From: Ignavibacteriaceae bacterium
GTDB taxonomy: Bacteria > Bacteroidota > Ignavibacteria > Ignavibacteriales > Ignavibacteriaceae
Length of the DNA stretch: 64,000 nt
Assembly (NCBI GenBank): GCA_023229425.1
Contig: JALNZG010000003.1
Span: 124,001 to 188,000 of the forward strand
Direction of reading: 5' to 3'
Under the pieces are notes generated by a model. That model was not told where the DNA came from and searched no databases. It saw only the letters and a list, made by a program, of their open reading frames with translations. A program made the position numbers and the translations under genes. How positions within the stretch are numbered: the stretch's first letter is position 1; each line of letters starts with the position of its first letter. Shown one piece after another: positions 54,027 through 62,684 of the stretch.

Positions 54027-54461
54027 TTACTTCAATGATTCTATTTTTCTGAGAGTTTTATGTTTAAATTGATCAATGGTTTCTTCATTCAACATTTTAA
54101 ATGTCTCATCAATAAGCTGAGACCAAGTATTATGCATAGGACAGGGGGTTTCGCTTGAACAGTTGGGAAATCCCAGCACGCATTTCGAAAAGATTTCCGA
54201 ACCATCTATTGCCAAAACAATATCAAGTAAATGGATCTTGTTCGGATTTTTTGCTAAAGAAAATCCTCCCATTTTTCCTTTTTTAGAAGAAACAATCCCG
54301 CTTGAGGTAAGTTCCTGAAGAATTTTCGAAATAAATTCTTTTGGAATTTTTAATTCGCGTGCTATTTCTTCGGAGGGAATTACATTTCTCCCTTCAACCG
54401 AAGATAAGTAAAGCACAGCTTGGATTCCGAGTTCACATTTTCTTGAAAATATTATTGCCAT
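54027..54461 (-). CDS. Rrf2-family transcriptional regulator with cluster cysteines (NsrR-like)
   Basis: A 144-residue Rrf2 protein: winged helix (ELGIQAVLYLSS, IPKEFISKILQELTSSGIV), the wing GKMGGFSLAKNP and a three-cysteine block KCVLGFPNCSSETPCPMH (C-x6-C-x5-C near residues 97-110) that binds an Fe-S cluster in NsrR, IscR and relatives. Being first in a cluster of NO-forming, nitrite-reducing and NO-repair genes, it probably senses NO. A palindrome 3 nt before its start is the likely autoregulatory site. Confidence 0.9.
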   Translation of the reverse strand: MAIIFSRKCELGIQAVLYLSSVEGRNVIPSEEIARELKIPKEFISKILQELTSSGIVSSKKGKMGGFSLAKNPNKIHLLDIVLAIDGSEIFSKCVLGFPNCSSETPCPMHNTWSQLIDETFKMLNEETIDQFKHKTLRKIESLK

Positions 54462-54464
54462 ATA

Positions 54465-54486
54465 AATCAGATATTTTTGTCTGATT
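54465..54486 (-). promoter_or_regulatory. Candidate operator 1 (before the rrf2 gene)
   Basis: AATCAGA-N8-TCTGATT: perfect 7-bp arms, 3 nt before the rrf2 start codon. In the sense of transcription ATCAGACAAAAATATCTGAT, matching operator 2 at 16 of 20 positions. Position suggests autoregulation of the cluster by the Rrf2 protein, or an RNA hairpin over the ribosome-binding region. Confidence 0.62.
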
Positions 54487-54579
54487 AAAATTACGGAGTT
54501 TTTTTAAGTAAGTCAAGAATATTTAAAAATATTTTTCTATTTTGCTTCAGAATTTTTTCAAAAACCAATCGGAGCAGTT

Positions 54580-55725
54580 ATGAAAAGGAGCTTTTCGTTT
54601 TTCATCCTTTTCTTTTTCGTCGAAATCGGTTTAACGTTTGGTCAGAAAGTAAACGTAACCGATTACCAGGTGCCGGTTAGCCGCGCTACTGTCTTCCGTT
54701 TTGACGGTAATTGGAGTTGGTCCCAGAACGGCTCGACGGTTACGTCAAACGATGCACGCGGAAAAGTACTCTACAAGACCTTTTTTTCATCTCTTCCCCT
54801 TGCCTGGTTTTTAAATGTTGATGCAATCGGCGGAAAAAATCTTGCTCAATACAATCATAACGTAAAGATTGACGCCAGTTTTCAAAAATATTTTTTAGAG
54901 AGCGCAGATTTTTTTGGATCGGCACAGTTAGTGCTACAGCATGAAAACATTTATCGTCAAATCGCTTCGGATATTACCGTAGGATTCGGTTATGGCAGAT
55001 ATATCAACGCCACGGCACTTGCAAAAGCCGTTCGTATTGAAGGACATTTGCTGCACGATAACGTCATCAAAGGGAATCTTCCGAAAGAAACGATGATTGC
55101 CATTGCAAATATTATTGACCGCCAAAAAGAATATGAAGAAGTATATCAAGCTACTTTTGAAACATTTTGGTTTGACGATATCGAAAAGGAAATTCAAAAA
55201 AGTGGTTTAATTGATGAATTCGGAGGTGTTGGCTCGATTGGTATTCAAAGGATGCGCCAAGTATTATTCAATATCAACGAAAAAGTAAATGATCGATTTT
55301 ACGGCTGGGTAACTTCTGCGGGAATTTTAATTCCTACTTCTACAAAAGACCGTTCTCCCGTTGGTTCTCCTAATGCAAGTTTGAGCGGCAGATATTCTTT
55401 TCCGGTCAGTTGGGATACACAAATCAATTTTAAAATAGATGTGTTTTCTCCGCTCGATAGTTTATATTTCAAAAAATATACGGTTCGCACTAATCTTGAT
55501 TTCATTTACGAATTAAGCAACCGAATTAATTTTGTTTCAGGATATAAGTTTGATTATGTAAAACAACCTGGATTAGTAGCGGAACCTGTCCATAACTTAG
55601 ATGCCGCTTTCTGGTATTATGTAGAAAACAATATTTATCTTACCATAAATTCAAGCTTTACAAAGCAAGGTTCAAATCCGAAAATTATAGGGACATCAGT
55701 CGGATTGAATTATAATATCTTCTAA
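54580..55725 (+). CDS. Predicted outer-membrane beta-barrel protein
   Basis: A 381-residue protein with a signal peptide (SFFILFFFVEIGLTFGQ) and amphipathic strands through to the C-terminal phenylalanine (LNYNIF), as in barrels. A helical, charged stretch in the middle (about 165-215) interrupts the strands. GGAG 7 nt before the ATG supports the start. It diverges from the rrf2 gene and shares its 118-nt promoter region; I cannot name its family. Confidence 0.65.
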   Translation: MKRSFSFFILFFFVEIGLTFGQKVNVTDYQVPVSRATVFRFDGNWSWSQNGSTVTSNDARGKVLYKTFFSSLPLAWFLNVDAIGGKNLAQYNHNVKIDASFQKYFLESADFFGSAQLVLQHENIYRQIASDITVGFGYGRYINATALAKAVRIEGHLLHDNVIKGNLPKETMIAIANIIDRQKEYEEVYQATFETFWFDDIEKEIQKSGLIDEFGGVGSIGIQRMRQVLFNINEKVNDRFYGWVTSAGILIPTSTKDRSPVGSPNASLSGRYSFPVSWDTQINFKIDVFSPLDSLYFKKYTVRTNLDFIYELSNRINFVSGYKFDYVKQPGLVAEPVHNLDAAFWYYVENNIYLTINSSFTKQGSNPKIIGTSVGLNYNIF

Positions 55726-55742
55726 ACAATGATTGCTTTTAA

Positions 55743-56684
55743 CTATTTCGGGAACAATGAAATTTGAGAGGGCTTTTTTGCTGATCTATTTTTTTCATGG
55801 AACAGTTTTCCCATTTCCGCCCCGATGATGAAAACGACCGCCGAATAATATATCCAAAAAGCAATAACAACTGCGAGCGCATACGTTCCATAAATTTTTC
55901 CGTACGAAGCAAAATTATAAATGTAGAATCCAAAAATTTGTTTGGCTATTTCCCACAATAACGCCGCCCACATCGCTCCAAACCTTACTCCCTTTTTCGA
56001 TATTTTTATTGTGGGAACAAATTTATAAAGCCATGAAAAAAGTGAATAGATCAAAACTACCGATAACAGCGATGTGAAAATTTTTTGAAAAATACCGTAT
56101 TGGAGAAATTCAAAAATACTGTATTGCTGCGAGGACTGACGAAGAATATCAATTAAAGGTAAAAAGATCGTTGCAACAAGAAAAACAAAAACGACAATAA
56201 TGATCGTTATAAAATCACGTAAATACCCGAGGAGAAAATTTATATCTTCCGGAGCGCCGAATATTTTATTCAGAACGGTTCTTAAACTGCTTAGGAATCC
56301 GCTGGCTGCAAAGAATAGTCCAATGACTCCAATAAATCCTGCAATATTCCGATATTCAATTACTTCATTAATTCTCTTGAACAAAATATTTTTTGCAAAA
56401 TCGGCATAAACTGCGTATGGAATAATTGTATCAATCAAATGATTAATTTGCATTTCAACTGATGAAGAATCTAAAAAATAACCAAGTATCCAAAAAAGAA
56501 TAAGGTTAAAAGGGATAATGCAGACGAAGAGCGAAAACGCAAGTCCACCGGCAAAAAGGAAAAGATGATGTTTATCGGTATTATCATACAATCCAACCGC
56601 ATAATACTTTGGGGAATCGACAAACTTTTTAAAAACCGGAGAGATTTTATAAAGCAACGAGAATTTTTTAAAGTATCCTATCAT
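55743..56684 (-). CDS. YihY/BrkB family inner-membrane protein
   Basis: A 313-residue protein with six or so transmembrane segments and the YihY family blocks (FAGGLAFSLFVCIIPF, ...FGAMWAALLWEIAKQIFGFY, YGTYALAVVIAFWIYYSAVV). It used to be labelled RNase BN in error; the function is unknown. It lies 16 nt after purL and is probably co-transcribed. Confidence 0.9.
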   Translation of the reverse strand: MIGYFKKFSLLYKISPVFKKFVDSPKYYAVGLYDNTDKHHLFLFAGGLAFSLFVCIIPFNLILFWILGYFLDSSSVEMQINHLIDTIIPYAVYADFAKNILFKRINEVIEYRNIAGFIGVIGLFFAASGFLSSLRTVLNKIFGAPEDINFLLGYLRDFITIIIVVFVFLVATIFLPLIDILRQSSQQYSIFEFLQYGIFQKIFTSLLSVVLIYSLFSWLYKFVPTIKISKKGVRFGAMWAALLWEIAKQIFGFYIYNFASYGKIYGTYALAVVIAFWIYYSAVVFIIGAEMGKLFHEKNRSAKKPSQISLFPK

Positions 56685-56700
56685 TAACGATTTATCATCA

Positions 56701-58926
56701 TTATAATTGTGAATCCATCAGTTTACTTATCGTATTAAAATATATATTCGACAGCAAAAGAAGATTAAGATTGTGGCCATTAATTAGAAATGATTTCCCT
56801 CCCACTTTCCCTATCCGTGAAACCGGAAAAAATTTGCTAATTAAAAAAGCATCGATTTCATCCTTCTTTTCCTTCGGAACAGAAACAATGATGCGTGATT
56901 GCGATTCTGAAAAGAATGAAAAATCTTCCCGCGTAGCAATATCAAGTGATATCTCTGCTCCAAATTGTTTTTCTTCGTTCATCACACAGCATTCAGCAAG
57001 TGCCGTAATGATGCCTCCATCAGAAACATCATGAGCAGAATTGATTAACTTTTTACTTATCAATTCCAAAACAATTTCATGCAAATGTTTTTCTTTTCCC
57101 AAATCAATTTTCGGCGCATCCCCGGCAACAACTCCGTGAATCACTTTTAAATATTCACTGCCACCGATTTCTTCATGATCTTCACCAAGCAGATAAATCA
57201 AGTCTCCTTCATTTTTAAAATAAGAAGTCATAATATTATTACAGTCTTCGATCAATCCAACCATTCCGATTACTGGAGTTGGATAGACGGATGTATCGGG
57301 AGATTCATTATAAAAACTTACATTTCCTCCAGTAACAGGAGTATCAAAATACCGGCAGGCTTCACCCATTCCTTCAATCGCTTTGCTAAATTGCCAATAA
57401 ATTTCCGGCTTATACGGATTTCCGAAATTCAAACAATTCGTCACAGCAAGAGGAGTTCCGCCGCTGCAAACAACGTTCCGCGCTGATTCTGCAACGGCAA
57501 TCTTTGTTCCTTCTTTCGGATTGAGATAAACGTATCTTCCGTTGCAATCCGTTTTCATCACTAATGCTTTGTTCGTTCCTTTTATGCGAACAACCGCTGC
57601 ATCGCATCCAGGACCAACTACAGTATTAGTCCGCACCATTGAATCATACTGTTCATACACCCATTTTTTTGAAACAATATTTGGAGAGGAGAATACTTTT
57701 AAAAATGTTTCGGAAATATTTTCCGGCTGAGGAATTTCATTTAACGGATAATTTCTTGTTTCAATTAAATAGGCTGGTTCTTCCGTCTCGCGATAATAAA
57801 CCGGCGCACCGCCGCCAAGCACTAATTCATACGCAGGCAGTTCGGCTTTTTTTTCACCGAGATATTCGATATCCAATTTCCCATCGTTTGTAACTTCGCC
57901 AATGATTTCGCAATGCAAATCCCATTTTTCAAAAATTTCCTTTACTCTATTTTCTTTTCCTTTTTTGGCTACCACAAGCATTCGCTCCTGGCTTTCGGAA
58001 AGCATAATTTCGTAAGCAGACATTCCAATTTCACGCAGCGGAACTTTTGAAAGGTCTATCTTCATTCCGGATTTTCCTTTAGCGCTCATTTCAGAAGTTG
58101 AACAAGAAATTCCAGCCGCACCCATATCCTGGATACCGACAATCAAACCTTCTCTAATAATTTCTAATGAAGCCTCAAGCAAAAGTTTTTCCGTAAACGG
58201 ATCACCAACTTGAACAGATGTTCTTTTCGCTTCAGATTTTTCTGAAATTTCTACCGACGCGAAGGTGGCTCCATGAATTCCGTCTCTACCTGTTGAAGAA
58301 CCGATAATCATCACCGGATTGCCTTCACCCTCAGCAGTTGCCGATGCTGTTTGCCCAATTTTTACTATTCCAACAGCCATTGCGTTAATAAGCGGATTGC
58401 CTTGATAACATTCATCAAAATAAACCTCACCAGCAACGGTAGGCACACCAAAACTGTTTCCGTAATCACCGATTCCTTTAACTACTCCGTTAAACAAATA
58501 ACGGGTTCTTGCATCTTTCAGCGAACCAAAACGAAGTGAATTTAGCGAAGCGATTGGCCTAGCGCCCATAGTAAAAATGTCACGCATAATTCCGCCAACA
58601 CCGGTTGCCGCCCCTTGATAAGGTTCAACCGCAGAGGGATGATTATGGCTTTCGATTTTAAATGCCACAGCCAAGCCATCACCAATGTCCACTAAACCGG
58701 CATTTTCTTCGCCTGCGCTAACGAGTAATTTTCCACCGCTTCTTGGCAGGGTTTTTAGAAGCGCAATTGAATTTTTATAACTGCAATGTTCGCTCCACAT
58801 TACACTGAAAATTCCGAGTTCGGTAAAATTGGGAGTGCGATCAAGAATCCGGCAAATTCTATCGAATTCTTCTTCATTTAATCCATGTTCTAATGCTAAT
58901 GCTAAAGTTATTTCTGGTTCTATCAT
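56701..58926 (-). CDS. purL: Phosphoribosylformylglycinamidine synthase II
   Basis: A 741-residue small-type PurL that makes FGAM in purine synthesis, with PurS and PurQ partners not present here. It shows the N-terminal FSVMWSEHCSYKNS motif with the catalytic histidine, KIESHNHPSAVEPYQGAATG, DIFTMGARPIA and the second ATP-grasp-like repeat (GPGCDAAVVR, HDVSDGGIITALAE). Cytoplasmic. Length is normal. Confidence 0.96.
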   Translation of the reverse strand: MIEPEITLALALEHGLNEEEFDRICRILDRTPNFTELGIFSVMWSEHCSYKNSIALLKTLPRSGGKLLVSAGEENAGLVDIGDGLAVAFKIESHNHPSAVEPYQGAATGVGGIMRDIFTMGARPIASLNSLRFGSLKDARTRYLFNGVVKGIGDYGNSFGVPTVAGEVYFDECYQGNPLINAMAVGIVKIGQTASATAEGEGNPVMIIGSSTGRDGIHGATFASVEISEKSEAKRTSVQVGDPFTEKLLLEASLEIIREGLIVGIQDMGAAGISCSTSEMSAKGKSGMKIDLSKVPLREIGMSAYEIMLSESQERMLVVAKKGKENRVKEIFEKWDLHCEIIGEVTNDGKLDIEYLGEKKAELPAYELVLGGGAPVYYRETEEPAYLIETRNYPLNEIPQPENISETFLKVFSSPNIVSKKWVYEQYDSMVRTNTVVGPGCDAAVVRIKGTNKALVMKTDCNGRYVYLNPKEGTKIAVAESARNVVCSGGTPLAVTNCLNFGNPYKPEIYWQFSKAIEGMGEACRYFDTPVTGGNVSFYNESPDTSVYPTPVIGMVGLIEDCNNIMTSYFKNEGDLIYLLGEDHEEIGGSEYLKVIHGVVAGDAPKIDLGKEKHLHEIVLELISKKLINSAHDVSDGGIITALAECCVMNEEKQFGAEISLDIATREDFSFFSESQSRIIVSVPKEKKDEIDAFLISKFFPVSRIGKVGGKSFLINGHNLNLLLLSNIYFNTISKLMDSQL

Positions 58927-59056
58927 TTTTTTCGATTGTTATTTTTTTCTGTTTAAATATAAGGATTTAATTTAAGTTTGAATAAAAAATTACGCCCGTT
59001 CAAATGGAACTTTTCTCCTTCTCATCCATCTAAATTTGAAAAGAAAGGATAACAAA

Positions 59057-59658
59057 ATGAATAAACAACTTCTTTTTATTGGAATTCTCGGTCTCATTAT
59101 TTTAACCGAAGCTTTTGCTCAAGAAAAAGGTTTAAAGGATAAACTAAAAAAATTGAAGGAAAAGCCGTAAGCATTGTAATAAAAACCGATAAAGGAACCA
59201 CTACTTTCTCCGGTGAGGAAGCCGCTGACTTGATTAAAATGTTAAAGCCTGAGAAGACGGCAAAAAAAGTTATTGTTCTTGATGGGGATGATGATTTTTC
59301 CTGGAACGAGGATGACGATGTCGATCTTGATGAGGTAGGTCCTCCTATGAAAAAAATAAAAGTTTTTCATAACGGTGCACCTGACGGAGAAATCGAGATT
59401 AATATTTCCGACATCCTTGATTCATCCGCTTCAAAAAACGTTGAAAAGACTGTTGTGGTTAAAAATAGAAACGGGAAAAAAGTCGTAACTGTTACTACCA
59501 AAGAAAATGGAAGTGAAAAAATTGAAATGTTTGAAGGTGCAGATGCTGAAAAATATTTAGAAGAACATAAAAGCGATAAGGAAAAAGCAGAACCTTTTTC
59601 AAAAGGATTGAAAAAGAAAGTGAAGAAGATTGTTATTGAAGATAAAGATGAGAAATAA
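59057..59658 (+). pseudogene. Secreted acidic protein split by a frameshift at an A7 run
   Basis: The ATG at 59057 opens a 37-codon frame with a signal peptide (LLFIGILGLIILTEAFAQ) that stops at 59170. The next frame is open from 59143 and runs to 59658. A -1 shift at CTA AAA AAA TTG (A7 at 59146-59152) joins them into one protein of about 200 residues reading ...KLKK-IEGKAVSIVIKTDKG.... The mature part is lysine- and aspartate-rich with no domain I know. Either a sequencing error, a real mutation, or a productive slippage site. A separate start inside (TTG 59230) would lack any signal peptide. Confidence 0.7.
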
Positions 59659-59665
59659 TGAAGTA

Positions 59666-59700
59666 AATAAAAATGCCGGTTTTGTACCGGCATTTTTATT
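59666..59700. terminator. Bidirectional terminator between convergent genes
   Basis: AATAAAAATGCCGGT, loop tttgt, ACCGGCATTTTTATT: a perfect 15-bp stem whose lower part is A-rich on the left and T-rich on the right, so it works on both strands. It sits 8 nt after the plus-strand stop and 1 nt before the minus-strand exonuclease stop. Confidence 0.9.
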
Positions 59701-59701
59701 G

Positions 59702-60418
59702 TTAAAACTTTAAATAATCTTCCCAAATTTTGAAAAGCCGGTACGTTGCTACAATATCTTTTCCGCAATATATCGCAATATCTTTAGTTCTTCCCGCTTG
59801 ATACAAATTTTGCACTTCCATCCCGGAAATTTCGTGTGATTTTGGAGTCTGCACATCGAAAGCATGACAATAAAAATCGAGATTAAATTTTCGCGTTGCG
59901 CTGTAAAACGTAAACTGCTCAAGTAAATCAACATGAGTTTTAGTATCGAACCGATATCCCATAAAATTTTTTGATGGTTTAACTTTTAATTTTGCCGAAC
60001 GCATCATCAAAAACGGGATGTCAAAATTTCTGCCGTTAAACGTAATCACCTGGTCTGTTTTTTCCATTACGTGCCAGAACCTTTCGAGCATAGCCTTTTC
60101 GGTAAAAGCTTTATAAACAACTTTACCGTCTTCCGAATGCCATTCTTCTTCTGTTTCTCCGTCTTTGGCGGATTCGTAATAAACAAAAGATTTTTCATTC
60201 TGCACGTCAAACATTCCGATTGCAACCACTTTAGCGGTGAACGGATAGAGACTTAAAAATCTTTCTGCGTCATCAGTTTTCTGTTGGCGGATTGTTTCGT
60301 CCGTTTCTTTCAATGCTTCGCGAAGTAAGTATTCCTGTTGGCTTTCGGATAGATCGGTAAGCTTACACCCGCTTGTTTCAATATCAAAAACGATTTGTCT
60401 CATTGATTTTGTCGCCAT
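59702..60418 (-). CDS. 3'-5' exonuclease, PolB-like DnaQ fold
   Basis: A 238-residue ribonuclease H-like exonuclease. Motif I VFDIETSG (near residue 10) has the DxE pair, motif II ITFNGRNFDIPFLM (about 125) and motif III CGKDIVATYRLF (about 220) complete the acidic set, matching the predicted PolB-like exonuclease family that stands alone from a polymerase. It may act in DNA repair. It lies 16 nt after the thioesterase gene. Confidence 0.85.
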   Translation of the reverse strand: MATKSMRQIVFDIETSGCKLTDLSESQQEYLLREALKETDETIRQQKTDDAERFLSLYPFTAKVVAIGMFDVQNEKSFVYYESAKDGETEEEWHSEDGKVVYKAFTEKAMLERFWHVMEKTDQVITFNGRNFDIPFLMMRSAKLKVKPSKNFMGYRFDTKTHVDLLEQFTFYSATRKFNLDFYCHAFDVQTPKSHEISGMEVQNLYQAGRTKDIAIYCGKDIVATYRLFKIWEDYLKF

Positions 60419-60434
60419 ACTATTCCTCCAAGAA

Positions 60435-60890
60435 TTAATGATTTCCTTCTCTTAAAATTTTAACATCCGGTTCATAATTTTTTACAACCTCAATCATTTT
60501 TTGTTTGATGAGGATCGGCTTTTTCGTTTTTGCGTCAACGTGAACAAAAACTCCCGCACCGTCGGCAACTATCTCACCGGTTCTATCTTTTATAATGATA
60601 TGCTCAAATCCGTAAGAAGAATTTTTAATAAATGAAATGCGGCTGTGGATCACTAATTTTTCATCATAAAATCCATGAGACTTATAATTGATTTCATTCC
60701 TCACCATAAAATAGACATCGCCGTCGGTAAAAATTCCGGCTTCGGGAAGCAAGCCCAAATCTTTTATGTATTGGAGACGGGCATATTCAAAATAGTTAAG
60801 ATAGACTGCATTATTGCAAACTCCGAGCATATCAACTTCGTGAAAACGGACGGTAACGGAAGTTCGATGTTTAAAATCTTTAATGTCCAT
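60435..60890 (-). CDS. 4HBT-fold acyl-CoA thioesterase
   Basis: A 151-residue hotdog-fold protein of the YbgC/FadM type: VRFHEVDMLGVCNNAVYLNY (catalytic aspartate near residue 20) and HVDAKTKKPI near the end. It probably hydrolyses an acyl-CoA or acyl-ACP thioester; the substrate is unknown. Directly upstream of the exonuclease gene on the same strand. Confidence 0.87.
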   Translation of the reverse strand: MDIKDFKHRTSVTVRFHEVDMLGVCNNAVYLNYFEYARLQYIKDLGLLPEAGIFTDGDVYFMVRNEINYKSHGFYDEKLVIHSRISFIKNSSYGFEHIIIKDRTGEIVADGAGVFVHVDAKTKKPILIKQKMIEVVKNYEPDVKILREGNH

Positions 60891-61019
60891 AAATGAAAGT
60901 TATCTCTCCTAATAAATTAACAAAACTTCAAAACACTAAAAGCAAATTACAAATAAATAATAATTCTTCTCAAAACCGTAATCAACGTACGCAATGAAAT
61001 AGATTAAGTTAAGAACTTT

Positions 61020-62051
61020 CTAACAGAATACTTCTTCTAAAATTTGTTTTGCTTTTTCTATTTCTTCAAAGCTAACATCGAGATGAGTTACAGCGCGCAA
61101 GGCGGTTGCCGTTCCAATAGAAAGAAGTAAACCTTTCTCTTTGCATTTAGTTTGTGCTACTTCAACACTCATCGTAAGCGGTTCAAAGATAATGATGTTT
61201 GTTTGCACCGCTTCCATATTAACTTTTAATTTTGGATTTGCTGCTATTGTTTTTGCAAGCATCTGAGTCTTTTCGTGATCTTCTTTTAAGCGCTCTCTAT
61301 TGTTTTTCAAAGCGAATAATCCAGCTGCAGCAAGAAAACCGGATTGACGCATTCCCCCGCCCCAAGCTTTGCGAATACGAAATGCTTTTTCAATAAACTC
61401 TTTTGAACCGGCAATAAGAGAACCTACCGGAGCGCCTAATCCTTTGGATAAACAGCACGATATAGTATCGAAATGCGATGCATATTCTGCAACGGAAATT
61501 CCGGTTGCGGCAGAAGCATTCCAAATTCTTGCACCGTCAAGATGAAAAAAGAGATTATGTTTTTTTGCAACATTTTTTAACGCAATAATATTTTCAATTG
61601 GATGAATTGCTCCGCTTGCACGGTTGTGGGTATTTTCAACTTCAATAACCTTTGTTCGAGGCATATAATAAGCGCTTACGGGACGGATGGCTTCTTCAGC
61701 TTGTTCGGGAGTAAATACACCGAGTTTTCCTTCAACCGGATAAATTTGTATTCCGCTTAATGCTGAAGGAGACCCGGACTCATAATTAAAAATGTGCGCA
61801 TTCCTTTCGCAGATAACTTCATCACCGGGATTTGTTAACACATTTAAACAAATTTGATTTCCCATAACACCGGAAGAAACAAACAAAGCTGCTTCTTTGC
61901 CGAGCAGTTCAGCTCCGAATCGTTCAAGTTCATTAACGGTAGGATCTTCTTTATAAACATCGTCACCAACTTCAGCATCAAACATTGCTTTACGCATTTC
62001 TGCGGAGGGTTTGGTTACGGTATCACTGCGGAGATCAATTACTTTGTTCAC
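61020..62051 (-). CDS. ltaE: Low-specificity L-threonine aldolase
   Basis: A 343-residue PLP enzyme cleaving threonine or allo-threonine to glycine and acetaldehyde. Characteristic start DLRSDTVTKPS, then HLDGARIWNASAATG and the PLP lysine in CLSKGLGAPVGS (near residue 200). The start codon is GTG at 62051, overlapping the Uma2 gene stop as TAGTG, so translation is likely coupled. Confidence 0.94.
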   Translation of the reverse strand: MNKVIDLRSDTVTKPSAEMRKAMFDAEVGDDVYKEDPTVNELERFGAELLGKEAALFVSSGVMGNQICLNVLTNPGDEVICERNAHIFNYESGSPSALSGIQIYPVEGKLGVFTPEQAEEAIRPVSAYYMPRTKVIEVENTHNRASGAIHPIENIIALKNVAKKHNLFFHLDGARIWNASAATGISVAEYASHFDTISCCLSKGLGAPVGSLIAGSKEFIEKAFRIRKAWGGGMRQSGFLAAAGLFALKNNRERLKEDHEKTQMLAKTIAANPKLKVNMEAVQTNIIIFEPLTMSVEVAQTKCKEKGLLLSIGTATALRAVTHLDVSFEEIEKAKQILEEVFC

Positions 62052-62623
62052 TATTTAAATTCCACTTTATGGTAAACTTCCTTCAGATCAATTTCACATT
62101 CAATTGAAGTGAACTGTGCTCTCGAATCAATTCCATTCACCTCTGAATAAAGCCATTTACCGTCCTGTTGTTTTAAAAATTGCTCAACTTTTGGTTTATC
62201 CTGGCTGACAAGCACATACTCTTGCAGTGATTCCAAATTACGGTAATGTTCAAACTTTTTTCCGCGATCATAACTTTCGGTTGACTCGGAAAGGATTTCA
62301 ATAATGAGTGTTGGATTCAACAATGTATCCATTTCCTCGTCTTCAAGTTTAGTTTCTCCGCAAGCAATAACAAGATCAGGATATGTGTATAAACCTGTTG
62401 CAGAAATCTTTACTCTCAAATCATTTGAAAATACTTTGCATGGTTTATCTTTTAATTTATTTCCAAGCTCTCTATTAATATTACCATTGATAAGGATGTG
62501 ATTGACTTTAGCTCCAGCTAAGGCAAACATCTCACCGTTAAAATATTCGCTCTTAAAAGAAGCTTTTCTTTCTATCTCCAAATATTCTTCCGGAGTTATA
62601 AATGTTTTCTTTTTCGGTATCAT
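62051..62623 (-). CDS. Uma2-family (DUF820) putative restriction-like endonuclease
   Basis: A 190-residue PD-(D/E)XK fold protein: FITPEEYLEIERK, the acidic YPDLVIACGE and PTLIIEILSES, followed by HYRNLESLQEYVLVSQDKP. These proteins are common in multiple copies in cyanobacteria and Chlorobi-group genomes; the biological role is unclear. It is translationally joined to ltaE. Confidence 0.88.
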   Translation of the reverse strand: MIPKKKTFITPEEYLEIERKASFKSEYFNGEMFALAGAKVNHILINGNINRELGNKLKDKPCKVFSNDLRVKISATGLYTYPDLVIACGETKLEDEEMDTLLNPTLIIEILSESTESYDRGKKFEHYRNLESLQEYVLVSQDKPKVEQFLKQQDGKWLYSEVNGIDSRAQFTSIECEIDLKEVYHKVEFK

Positions 62624-62684
62624 AAAAACCTCGTCTTCATTTTGATTTTAACAAAAATAACAACATTAAAAAAGGGAAACAACA

